Positions 56,733-64,000 of a stretch of 64,000 nt of DNA are shown here, one piece after another. Under the pieces are notes generated by a model, which ran no database searches, was not told the DNA's origin, and saw nothing but the letters and a program-made list of their open reading frames with translations. The position numbers and the translations under genes were made by a program. The stretch is from Pseudomonas sp. DTU_2021_1001937_2_SI_NGA_ILE_001. Lineage in GTDB: Bacteria; Pseudomonadota; Gammaproteobacteria; Pseudomonadales; Pseudomonadaceae. The stretch covers positions 4,030,001-4,094,000 of the forward strand of contig NZ_CP135971.1 in assembly GCF_032463525.1 (NCBI RefSeq), in the 5' to 3' direction. How positions within the stretch are numbered: the stretch's first letter is position 1; each line of letters starts with the position of its first letter.

Positions 56733-56809
56733 TGGCGCACTTGGCGGGATTCGAACCCACGACCCCTGCCTTCGGAGGGCAGTACTCTATCCAGCTGAGC
56801 TACAAGTGC
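56733..56809 (-). tRNA. tRNA-Arg (anticodon CCG)
   Basis: Seventy-seven bases with a CCA end encoded. Acceptor stem GCACTTG / CAAGTGC, T-loop GTTCGAATC, anticodon loop CTCCGAA between CTGCC and GGCAG. The anticodon CCG reads CGG. Such tRNAs are frequent sites of island insertion. Confidence 0.92.
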
Positions 56810-57143
56810 AACGCGGGCGCCATGATACTCATCTCAAGCGCACACGTCCACGCTGGCGACGCTGTGTCGTTGATTGCGCACAATTTATTGTCTGTGTCTG
56901 ACAGCGGAGCGAGCAAAATTGTCCGTGTTCGATGGGGTGTTCTTTTTTTTGAACAGCCTATTGTTCTTTTTTTCACCAGTGCCTAGGATGCGTTTGAGAT
57001 TTCAAACGCTCCTGTTCGGCCTTCCCGCCTGTTAAGCTTCCTGGCTCGGAAACGGCGAATAACAATTTCGTGGTGGTGCCTGCCCTGGCGCCATTTCTAT
57101 ATCAGCTCGCTCCGCCGGTGTGCGGTGCATTCAGGAGGCCCCC
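56810..57143 (+). promoter_or_regulatory. Gap and leader of gabD
   Basis: Between tRNA-Arg and gabD. It contains TGTTCTTTTTTTT-GAACA (56938-56955), a second TGTTCTTTTTTT (56962-56973), and at 56990-57009 a near-perfect palindrome GCGTTTGA-GATT-TCAAACGC. No gene is seen. The palindrome is likely an operator. Confidence 0.5.
56990..57009. promoter_or_regulatory. Palindrome upstream of gabD
   Basis: Eight-base arms GCGTTTGA / TCAAACGC with a four-base centre, 135 bases before the start codon. It fits a dimeric regulator such as a GntR- or LysR-type activator of GABA use; identity unknown. Confidence 0.45.
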
Positions 57144-58586
57144 ATGCAGCTCAAGGATTCCAAACTGTTCCGCCAGCAAGCCTATATCAATGGTGCCTGG
57201 CTGGACGCCGACAGCGGTCAGACCATCAAGGTCAACAACCCTGCCACCAACGAGATTCTGGGCACCGTGCCGAAGATGGGTGCCGCCGAAACCCGCCGTG
57301 CCATCGAAGCCGCCGACAAGGCCCTGCCGGCCTGGCGTGCGCTGACCGCCAAGGAACGTGGTGCCAAGCTGCGTCGCTGGTATGAGCTGATGATCGAGAA
57401 CCAGGACGATCTGGCGCGCCTGATGACCCTGGAGCAGGGCAAACCGCTGGCCGAAGCCAAAGGCGAGATCGGCTACGCGGCCTCGTTCATCGAGTGGTTC
57501 GCCGAAGAGGCCAAGCGCGTCTACGGTGACGTGATTCCCGGTCACCAGCCGGACAAGCGTCTGATCGTTCTCAAGCAGCCGATCGGCGTGACTGCGGCCA
57601 TCACCCCGTGGAACTTCCCGGCGGCGATGATCACTCGTAAAGCCGGCCCGGCCCTGGCCGCTGGCTGCACCATGGTGCTCAAGCCTGCTTCGCAGACCCC
57701 TTATTCCGCCCTGGCCCTGGCCGAGCTGGCCGAGCGTGCCGGCATTCCGGCTGGCGTGTTCAGCGTGATCACCGGCAGCGCCGGCGAAGTGGGCAGCGAG
57801 CTGACCGGCAACCCGATCGTGCGCAAGCTGTCGTTCACCGGCTCCACCGAGATCGGTCGCCAACTGATGGCCGAATGCGCCAATGACATCAAGAAGGTGT
57901 CCCTGGAGCTGGGCGGTAACGCGCCGTTCATCGTGTTCGACGACGCCGACCTGGATAAGGCCGTCGAAGGCGCGATCATTTCCAAGTACCGCAACAACGG
58001 CCAGACCTGCGTTTGCGCCAACCGTATCTACGTGCAGGACGGTGTCTACGACGCGTTCGCCGAGAAGCTCAAGGTCGCCGTGGCCAAGCTGAAGATCGGT
58101 AACGGCCTGGAAGACGGCATCACCACCGGCCCGCTGATCGACAGCAAGGCCGTGGCCAAGGTCAAGGAACACATCGACGACGCCGTGAGCAAGGGCGCCA
58201 AGGTGCTGTTCGGTGGCAACAGTCTGGAAGGCACCTTCTTCGAGCCGACCATTCTGGTCGACGTACCGAAGACCGCTGCCGTGGCCAAGGAAGAAACCTT
58301 CGGCCCGCTGGCGCCGCTGTTCCGCTTCAAGGACGAGGCCGATGTCATCGCCATGTCCAACGACACCGAATTCGGCCTGGCTTCGTACTTCTATGCGCAG
58401 AACATGAGCCGTGTGTTCCGTGTCGCCGAAGCGCTGGAGTACGGCATGGTGGGTATCAACACCGGCCTGATCTCCAACGAGCTGGCGCCGTTCGGCGGTA
58501 TCAAGTCCTCGGGCCTGGGCCGTGAAGGCTCCAAGTACGGCATCGAAGACTACCTGGAAATCAAATACCTCTGCCTGTCGATCTGA
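57144..58586 (+). CDS. gabD: Succinate-semialdehyde dehydrogenase (GabD)
   Basis: A 480-residue cytosolic NAD(P)-dependent enzyme oxidising succinate semialdehyde to succinate. Catalytic Cys289 (NGQTCVCANR) and Glu255 (LELGGNAPFI); PWNFPAAMITRKAGPALAAG and FTGSTEIGRQLM are the fold signatures. AGGAGG is six bases before the ATG. First gene of gabDT. Confidence 0.93.
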   Translation: MQLKDSKLFRQQAYINGAWLDADSGQTIKVNNPATNEILGTVPKMGAAETRRAIEAADKALPAWRALTAKERGAKLRRWYELMIENQDDLARLMTLEQGKPLAEAKGEIGYAASFIEWFAEEAKRVYGDVIPGHQPDKRLIVLKQPIGVTAAITPWNFPAAMITRKAGPALAAGCTMVLKPASQTPYSALALAELAERAGIPAGVFSVITGSAGEVGSELTGNPIVRKLSFTGSTEIGRQLMAECANDIKKVSLELGGNAPFIVFDDADLDKAVEGAIISKYRNNGQTCVCANRIYVQDGVYDAFAEKLKVAVAKLKIGNGLEDGITTGPLIDSKAVAKVKEHIDDAVSKGAKVLFGGNSLEGTFFEPTILVDVPKTAAVAKEETFGPLAPLFRFKDEADVIAMSNDTEFGLASYFYAQNMSRVFRVAEALEYGMVGINTGLISNELAPFGGIKSSGLGREGSKYGIEDYLEIKYLCLSI

Positions 58587-58766
58587 TCCGGCGGCGAGTT
58601 TTGTCATCGACGGGGCGCGAGAGCGACGCCTCGTCGATGTGTTGCTGTACCAACCCCCCAAGGGTGGCCGGAAGGCCGCGCCAGTCGATCATCGCATGCT
58701 GGCCCGGTTGATTCCCGCTGCTGCTTCCTTGCAACACGCCGACGATGAGCGGCGAATGAGGACCCC

Positions 58767-60047
58767 ATGAGCAAGACCAACGAATCCCTGCTGCAACGCC
58801 GTGCCGCCGCTGTTCCCCGTGGCGTGGGCCAGATCCACCCGATCGTCGCCGAGCGCGCCGAAAACGCTACCGTGTGGGACGTCGAAGGCCGCGAATACAT
58901 CGACTTCGCGGGCGGCATTGCCGTACTGAACACCGGCCACCTGCACCCGAAAGTGGTGGCAGCCGTTCAGGAACAGCTGACCAAGCTGTCGCACACCTGC
59001 TTCCAGGTACTGGCCTACGAACCCTACATCGAGCTGTGCGAAGAAATCGCCAAGCGCGTACCGGGTGACTTCGCCAAGAAGACCCTGCTGGTGACCTCCG
59101 GCTCCGAAGCCGTAGAGAACGCCGTGAAGATCGCCCGTGCTGCCACCGGCCGTGCTGGCGTGATCGCCTTCACCGGCGCCTACCACGGCCGCACCATGAT
59201 GACCCTGTCGCTGACCGGCAAGGTCGTGCCGTACTCGGCCGGCATGGGCCTGATGCCAGCTGGCGTATACCGCGCCCTGGCACCTTGCGAGCTGCACGGC
59301 GTGAGCGAAGACGAGTCCATCGCCAGCATCGAGCGCATCTTCAAGAACGATGCCCAGCCGCAGGACATCGCGGCGATCATCATCGAGCCAGTGCAGGGCG
59401 AAGGCGGTTTCTACGTCAACTCCCCGGCCTTCATGCAGCGCCTGCGCGCCCTGTGCGACCAGCACGGCATTCTGCTGATCGCTGACGAAGTGCAGACTGG
59501 CGCCGGTCGTACCGGTACCTTCTTCGCCACCGAGCAACTGGGCGTGGTGCCGGACCTGACCACCTTCGCCAAGTCCGTCGGCGGCGGCTTCCCGATCTCC
59601 GGCGTCAGCGGCAAGGCCGAGATCATGGACAAGATCGCTCCCGGTGGCCTGGGCGGTACCTACGCCGGCAGCCCGATTGCCTGTGCCGCGGCCTTGGCCG
59701 TGCTGAAGGTGTTCGATGAAGAGAAACTGCTGGAGCGCTCCAACGCCGTGGGCGAGAAGCTCAAGGCCGGCCTGCGTCAGATCGCCGAGAAGCACAAGGT
59801 CATCGGCGACGTGCGTGGCCTGGGTTCGATGGTTGCCATCGAGCTGTTCGAAGGCGGCGACCACAGCAAGCCGGCCGCCGAGCTGGTGGGCAAGATCGTT
59901 GCCCGTGCTCGCGAGAAAGGTGTGATCCTGCTGTCGTGCGGCACCTACTACAACGTCATCCGCTTCCTGATGCCCGTCACCATCCCTGACGCGCAGCTGG
60001 ATAAAGGTATCGCCCTGGTCGCCGAGTGCTTCGACGAACTGGCCTGA
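58767..60047 (+). CDS. gabT: 4-aminobutyrate aminotransferase (GabT)
   Basis: A 426-residue class-III PLP aminotransferase moving the amino group of GABA to 2-oxoglutarate, giving succinate semialdehyde. PLP Lys269 in FAKSVGGGFP; VTSGSEAVENAVKIARAATG binds phosphate; IADEVQTGAGRTGT. It is 180 bases after gabD, with no strong terminator between. With SpuC it belongs to the putrescine-to-succinate route. Confidence 0.93.
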   Translation: MSKTNESLLQRRAAAVPRGVGQIHPIVAERAENATVWDVEGREYIDFAGGIAVLNTGHLHPKVVAAVQEQLTKLSHTCFQVLAYEPYIELCEEIAKRVPGDFAKKTLLVTSGSEAVENAVKIARAATGRAGVIAFTGAYHGRTMMTLSLTGKVVPYSAGMGLMPAGVYRALAPCELHGVSEDESIASIERIFKNDAQPQDIAAIIIEPVQGEGGFYVNSPAFMQRLRALCDQHGILLIADEVQTGAGRTGTFFATEQLGVVPDLTTFAKSVGGGFPISGVSGKAEIMDKIAPGGLGGTYAGSPIACAAALAVLKVFDEEKLLERSNAVGEKLKAGLRQIAEKHKVIGDVRGLGSMVAIELFEGGDHSKPAAELVGKIVARAREKGVILLSCGTYYNVIRFLMPVTIPDAQLDKGIALVAECFDELA

Positions 60048-60099
60048 TGAGGGCCTGACCGAACGGCAGGCAGTGCCTGCTGTCTGGATCTGTGAAGAA

Positions 60100-60120
60100 A
60101 CCCGCTTCGGCGGGTTTTTT
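60100..60120 (+). terminator. gabT terminator
   Basis: ACCCGC-TTCG-GCGGGT with TTTTTT following, about 50 bases past the gabT stop. Confidence 0.85.
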
Positions 60121-60203
60121 CATGTCTTGCGGGTATTTTTCCGTGGATGGCTATATCCGGCGAGCGGCTTTGGCTAAGGTGAACGCATCGATGTCGGAGG
60201 GTC

Positions 60204-61571
60204 ATGATGACCGCTGTGGATTTACTTGGGGTGCCAAGGGTGTTGATCGCCGAGTCCGATCCCTGGGTTCGTGAAACGATCAGCGACCTGGTCCTGAGCG
60301 TGCGTGATGATGTCGAACTGGAAATGTGTACCGATGGCAGGCAGGCCGTCGAATGGATGAAGAAACATTCGCCTGACCTGATCATCGCGGCGCGCGAGTT
60401 GCCCGCCATTGATGGTCTCAGCCTGTTGCGCGGCGTGCGCCAGATGCGCCGGCAGCCTCCAGTTCCGTTCATTCTGCTCAGCAGCCGCAATGACAGCGCC
60501 AGTGTGCGTGAGGTCTTGCCGCTGGCGCCGACTGCCTACCTGACCAAACCCCTCAACAGTGAGGGGCTGCGTCAGCGCCTGCGTGCCCTGTTGGTGGAAT
60601 GCTCCGCCGACGGGCCGAGCATGCTGCCAGGCATGACCCTGGCCAAGTTCATCGAAAAGCGCCGTGACACCGCCGATGCCGCGCCGTTGTGCGTGAACGT
60701 CGGCGATGCCCTGCGCCTGTGCCAGGGTAGCAAGGGGCTGGACGTGCACTTGCTGGAACAGGAGCTGCGCAACGACCCGCACGTGACCGCCGTACTGATC
60801 GCCTCGGCCAATACCGCTGCCCAGCACTTGGGCAAGCCGGTGCAGACGCTCGGCGCTGCCCTGGAGATGCTGGGTGCGGTACAGAGCGCGCAGATCGTCT
60901 CGGCACTGGGCAAGAAGCGCGTGGCCACGCTGACCCACGACGGGCTGCAGGCGCGGGCCAATGCGCTGTGGCTGATGTCGCAACGCACGGCCGATTACGC
61001 GCGGATCCTCGGGCGCATGCTGGAACTCAACGTCGAGCGCTGTTTCACCGCCGGGCTGCTGCAAGCACTGGGCGAACTGGCGGTGCTGGGTGTACTGCAA
61101 GAGTGGCTGTTCACCGGTGGCAAGCTGGATGACGCCACCATCGGCCAGATGCTCGAACAGCATTCGGCGTCGTTCGGATCTGCACTGCGCACGCGCTGGC
61201 GATTGCCGCTGGAGCTGCGCGAACTCATCGCCGCGGTCTATCAATACAACACCGGGGTCTTCACCCGCGAAGTGCTGGCCATGAACCTGGCCGGCGACAT
61301 GGCGCGGCTGAGCGACGAGCAAAGCGTAACGTTGTTGCTGAAATCCAAGCCGGCGCGTCTGCTGAAACTGGGCGTCGAGGACCTGCAGCGCTTGCGCAAG
61401 AAACTCACCGGCGTGACCGACCCGAGCCTGCGCGCGCCGCTGCCGCTGGTGGCCAGCGAAGCCGCCGAAGCGCCCGATCCGGAAGATGACCTGCCTGACC
61501 TGCTGGACCTTACGCCGGAACCGGAGCGTTCGCTGGATGAGCCGGAGCAAGACCCGGCCGAAGAGAAGTAA
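60204..61571 (+). CDS. HDOD protein with a degenerate receiver domain
   Basis: A 455-residue protein. Residues 10-120 look like a response-regulator receiver (LIAESDPWVRE, TKPLNSEGL), but the phospho-acceptor site reads PDLIIAARELPAIDG, with Ala where Asp should be, so it cannot be phosphorylated at that site. Residues about 150-380 are an HDOD domain. The tail is acidic. GGAGG lies before the tandem ATGs. HDOD proteins act in signalling; the partner is unknown. Confidence 0.8.
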   Translation: MMTAVDLLGVPRVLIAESDPWVRETISDLVLSVRDDVELEMCTDGRQAVEWMKKHSPDLIIAARELPAIDGLSLLRGVRQMRRQPPVPFILLSSRNDSASVREVLPLAPTAYLTKPLNSEGLRQRLRALLVECSADGPSMLPGMTLAKFIEKRRDTADAAPLCVNVGDALRLCQGSKGLDVHLLEQELRNDPHVTAVLIASANTAAQHLGKPVQTLGAALEMLGAVQSAQIVSALGKKRVATLTHDGLQARANALWLMSQRTADYARILGRMLELNVERCFTAGLLQALGELAVLGVLQEWLFTGGKLDDATIGQMLEQHSASFGSALRTRWRLPLELRELIAAVYQYNTGVFTREVLAMNLAGDMARLSDEQSVTLLLKSKPARLLKLGVEDLQRLRKKLTGVTDPSLRAPLPLVASEAAEAPDPEDDLPDLLDLTPEPERSLDEPEQDPAEEK

Positions 61572-61590
61572 CCGGTCGCAGAAGCGTCAG

Positions 61591-61704
61591 TAGGAGCGGC
61601 TTCAGCCGCGAAAGGGCCGAAAAATTCCCTGCATCTGCTGTGAACGTGTGGTCTATTCGCGGCTGAAGCCGCTCCTGCCCGGTCGCAAAGCGCTTAATCG
61701 AACA
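61591..61704. repeat. Long REPIN-like element, copy 2
   Basis: Inverted relative to the copy at 12815. It begins GGAGCGGCTTCAGCCGCGAAAG, has the CATCTGCTGTGAAC spacer, the second REP, and ends GCAAAGCGCTTAATCGAAC. Shared flanks and spacer show a mobilised unit rather than two chance REPs. Confidence 0.75.
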
Positions 61705-61733
61705 GTATTGCGGCTACAGTCGTTTCTATTAGG

Positions 61734-62726
61734 TCAGCCCAGGACGATCTGGTCCTTGCCCTGGCGCTTGGCCTGGTACATCGCCTCATCCGCACGTGCA
61801 TAGAGCACTTCCAGACTGTGGTCGTCCTCGGTCAGGCTGGTCAGCCCCTGACTGGCGGTGATGCTGAAGGTCTGCTCGCCTACCTGGAAACTCTGCCGCT
61901 GGATCTCGCGCTGCAGGCGCTCGGCGATCTGCAGGGCAATGTCCGGCGCGCAACCGGGGAAGATCGCCGCGAACTCCTCGCCACCTATGCGCCCGAACAG
62001 GTCGCCACGCCGCAAGGTGTTGCGGCCGCTTTCGGCAATGCGTTGCAGCACCGTGTCACCGGTCTGGTGGCCGTAGGTGTCGTTGATCTTCTTGAAGTCA
62101 TCGATATCCAGCAGCAGGAACGACAAGGGCGTACCTTGCAGGCGGGCCATCTCGAATTCGCGCTGGGCGCACTCGAAGAAATGCCGGCGGTTGCTGCTCT
62201 GGGTCAGCACGTCGGTGGTAGCCAGGCGCTGCAGCTCGTCTTCCAGGCGTTTTTTCTCGGTGATGTCTTCGGCGATGCCCACCACCACCAGGCGCTGGCC
62301 GGGGTCGAGGCGCTGGCTGACGAAGCATTTGTCGCTGAGCCAACGCACCTCGCCATCGGCGCGAATGATGCGGTATTCACGGTCTTCGATGGCGCCCTTG
62401 TCGATCACCTCGCTGAGACTGCGCTCGGCGTAGTTGAGGTCATCAGGGTAGATGCTGTCGCGCCACTGGCTGTAGTCGGCCAGCAGCAGGCCCGCCGAGC
62501 GACCGAAGATGCGCTCGTAGGCCGGGCTGACATAGATCATGCGCTGGGTTTCCCAGTCGAAGGCCCACAGCACGGCGTTGACGCTAACCAGCAAAGAGCT
62601 GAACAGCTGCTCGCGCTCGCTGAGCCGGGCGACTTCGGCCTGGGCATGCATCAGTGCCAATAGGGTCTCGGCGGGGACGGGCATCTCGCTGTCCGACGCG
62701 GTGGAGACGAGGTAGGGTTTTTCCAT
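61734..62726 (-). CDS. PAS-GGDEF diguanylate cyclase
   Basis: A 330-residue soluble protein. The PAS domain covers residues 45-160 (AVLWAFDWETQRMIYVSPAYERIFG). The cyclase active site is GGEEF, with the I-site RRGD five residues before it, so product feedback is possible. It makes c-di-GMP. I start it at MEKPYLVST (62726). Confidence 0.85.
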   Translation of the reverse strand: MEKPYLVSTASDSEMPVPAETLLALMHAQAEVARLSEREQLFSSLLVSVNAVLWAFDWETQRMIYVSPAYERIFGRSAGLLLADYSQWRDSIYPDDLNYAERSLSEVIDKGAIEDREYRIIRADGEVRWLSDKCFVSQRLDPGQRLVVVGIAEDITEKKRLEDELQRLATTDVLTQSSNRRHFFECAQREFEMARLQGTPLSFLLLDIDDFKKINDTYGHQTGDTVLQRIAESGRNTLRRGDLFGRIGGEEFAAIFPGCAPDIALQIAERLQREIQRQSFQVGEQTFSITASQGLTSLTEDDHSLEVLYARADEAMYQAKRQGKDQIVLG

Positions 62727-62863
62727 GGACGAGTCATCTCGAACGACGCGCAACGGAGGCGCGTCGTTACGTCGTTTGTAGGTTCTGGATGACTGTATTG
62801 AGCGAAATTTCCGCAATAAGTTCCGGAATCGGCGCGCCCTAGAAGGGGCGCCGATCGACGGAG

Positions 62864-64000
62864 TCAGGCATGAACAGGGCGCAGCGAGTAGGTCTTGAGC
62901 TGGCTGGCGAAGTCACGCAGCGACTGGATACCGCTGCTCTCGGCCTCGTGGATCCACTCCTTGATGGCCGCGAGCATGTCGTGGCTGTTGCTGCTGGTCT
63001 TGAGCCAGATCTGCTGCAGGGCCAGGCGTTTTTCGTAGATCACCTTGAGGGCCTGGCTGTGTTCCAGCATGTGCTGGATGCGCAGGCGGTGCTGGTCGCT
63101 GAGCAGGCTGGTTTCCCGCGACAGCAGACGCTTGGCGCGGTGGAAGCGCGGGCGCAGCGAGGCGTCCACACGGGCCAGTTCCTGCGCCAGCAGCGGAGCG
63201 GTGACCTGCTTGCGGTACTGGGCCATGACCTGGAAGCGGTTGCTGAGCAGCGCCGCCGCCGTGTCGCGGTCGATGTCCTGCTTGCCAGGCACCCGGTGGG
63301 CCACCGGGGCGACGCGCTGCACCCTGGCCAGGCGCAGGGCGCTGAACACCTTGATCCACGCCCAGCCCATGTCGAACTCCCAGGGCTTCACGGACATCTT
63401 TGCCGAGTTGGGGTAGGTGTGGTGGTTGTTGTGCAGCTCTTCGCCGCCGATGACGATGCCCCAGGGCACCAGGTTGGTCGCCGCGTCGCGGCATTCGAAG
63501 TTGCGGTAGCCCACCGCGTGGCCCAGGCCGTTGACCACCCCGGCGGCCCAGAACGGAATCCAGATCATCTGCACCGCCCAGACGGTGATGCCCAGCGCGC
63601 CGAACAGCAGCACGTCGATGAGTGCCATCAGGGCAATGCCGAGGAAGCGGTAGCGCGTGTACAGGTTGCGCTCGATCCAGTCGTCCGGGCAGTTCTTGCC
63701 GTACTGGCGCAGGGTGTCAGGGTTGGCGGCCTCGGCGCGGTACAGCTCGGCACCGCGCAGCAATACGGTAGACAACCCCTTGACCACCGGGCTGTGCGGG
63801 TCCTCGGCGGTTTCGCACTTGGCGTGGTGCTTGCGATGGACTGCGGTCCATTCGCGGGTGTTCTGGCCGGTGGTCAGCCACAGCCAGAAGCGGAAGAAAT
63901 GTTTGAGGCCGGCGTTCAGCTCCAGTGAGCGATGCGCGGAATAGCGGTGCAGGTAGACCGTGACGCTGATGATGGTCACGTGAGTCATGACCAGCGTGAC
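62864..64000 (-). CDS. desA: Membrane fatty-acid desaturase (DesA-like), 5' end outside the window
   Basis: The last 378 residues or so of an integral-membrane acyl-lipid delta-9 desaturase; the frame is open at the window edge. The three histidine boxes are present: HRYSAH, HRKHHA and HNNHHTYP, which hold the di-iron site. Hydrophobic segments flank them. The C-terminus (QLKTYSLRPVHA) is complete. The preceding residues in frame (VTLV before MTHVTII) fit a longer protein starting outside the window. Confidence 0.88.
   Translation of the reverse strand, partial: VTLVMTHVTIISVTVYLHRYSAHRSLELNAGLKHFFRFWLWLTTGQNTREWTAVHRKHHAKCETAEDPHSPVVKGLSTVLLRGAELYRAEAANPDTLRQYGKNCPDDWIERNLYTRYRFLGIALMALIDVLLFGALGITVWAVQMIWIPFWAAGVVNGLGHAVGYRNFECRDAATNLVPWGIVIGGEELHNNHHTYPNSAKMSVKPWEFDMGWAWIKVFSALRLARVQRVAPVAHRVPGKQDIDRDTAAALLSNRFQVMAQYRKQVTAPLLAQELARVDASLRPRFHRAKRLLSRETSLLSDQHRLRIQHMLEHSQALKVIYEKRLALQQIWLKTSSNSHDMLAAIKEWIHEAESSGIQSLRDFASQLKTYSLRPVHA

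Noticed and set aside
56733..56809. An integrated island with att repeats at tRNA-Arg
   Set aside because: I saw no integrase and no second copy of the tRNA 3' end in the window, so insertion is a possibility, not a claim.

Overview
This window is chromosomal DNA of a fluorescent Pseudomonas, most likely of the P. putida/mosselii/entomophila type. Four observations point there: uniformly GC-rich coding sequence, dispersed REP elements built on GGAGCGGCTTCAGCCGCGAA, classic Pseudomonas gene blocks (spuC plus a putrescine ABC transporter, ompR-envZ, rimABK, hslR/hslO/pckA, gabDT, desA), and a very high fraction of coding DNA. Fifty-six protein-coding loci (one broken, one cut by the window edge) and one tRNA gene are supported.

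Layout. 1-7031: polyamine block, with putrescine aminotransferase SpuC, two paralogous periplasmic putrescine/spermidine-binding proteins, ATPase and two permeases, all on +. 7193-9281: a lower-GC accessory patch with a broken polymorphic-toxin gene followed by two related small membrane proteins that look like its immunity genes. 9334-17652: mixed single genes (HacB-like acyl-homoserine-lactone acylase, hydrolases, DUF2059 protein, 2OG-Fe oxygenase, Mpo1-like protein, Crp and AraC regulators). 17726-23585: organosulfur-type block with a degenerate sigma-54 activator-like protein, a MetQ-like binding protein, a TauD-family dioxygenase and a TauABC-like ABC transporter. 23632-28249 (minus): gshA, a hotdog thioesterase, tex. 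28500-32957: ompR-envZ facing rimABK. 33112-37040: heat-shock hslR, a PAP2 phosphatase, hslO, pckA. 37233-47264: accessory metabolism and sensing (GNAT, LOG, YcaC-like hydrolase, two chemoreceptors, LysR with divergent MFS, DoxX, an MFS protein with an ABM-like tail). 47665-55113: cydDC-cydABX-ldhA, an Escherichia-like cytochrome bd oxidase with its assembly transporter, then a D-lactate dehydrogenase. 55114-56810: a small accessory pocket ending at tRNA-Arg(CCG), with a candidate sRNA, an orphan conserved protein and a RebB (R-body) gene pair. 57144-60047: gabD-gabT. 60204-64000: HDOD pseudo-receiver protein, PAS-GGDEF diguanylate cyclase, and the 3' part of desA.

How the parts connect. SpuC with the putrescine transporter converts imported putrescine to 4-aminobutyraldehyde. 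Once that is oxidised to GABA, GabT and GabD at the far end of the window can take it to succinate, so uptake and the final steps of one polyamine route are both here. RimA/B/K form the c-di-GMP-linked ribosomal S6 glutamylation system, and the PAS-GGDEF protein is another c-di-GMP enzyme. CydABX and LdhA form a low-oxygen respiration and redox-balance block.

The best leads are the degenerate activator-like protein at 17726 that lacks the parts needed for sigma-54 activation, the eroded toxin with two immunity paralogs, the RebB pair with neighbours beside tRNA-Arg, a candidate sRNA at about 55207-55332, and a long two-copy REPIN-like repeat. I did not find an obviously complete new defence or secretion system. 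All calls come from reading the sequence and from family knowledge. No database search was possible.
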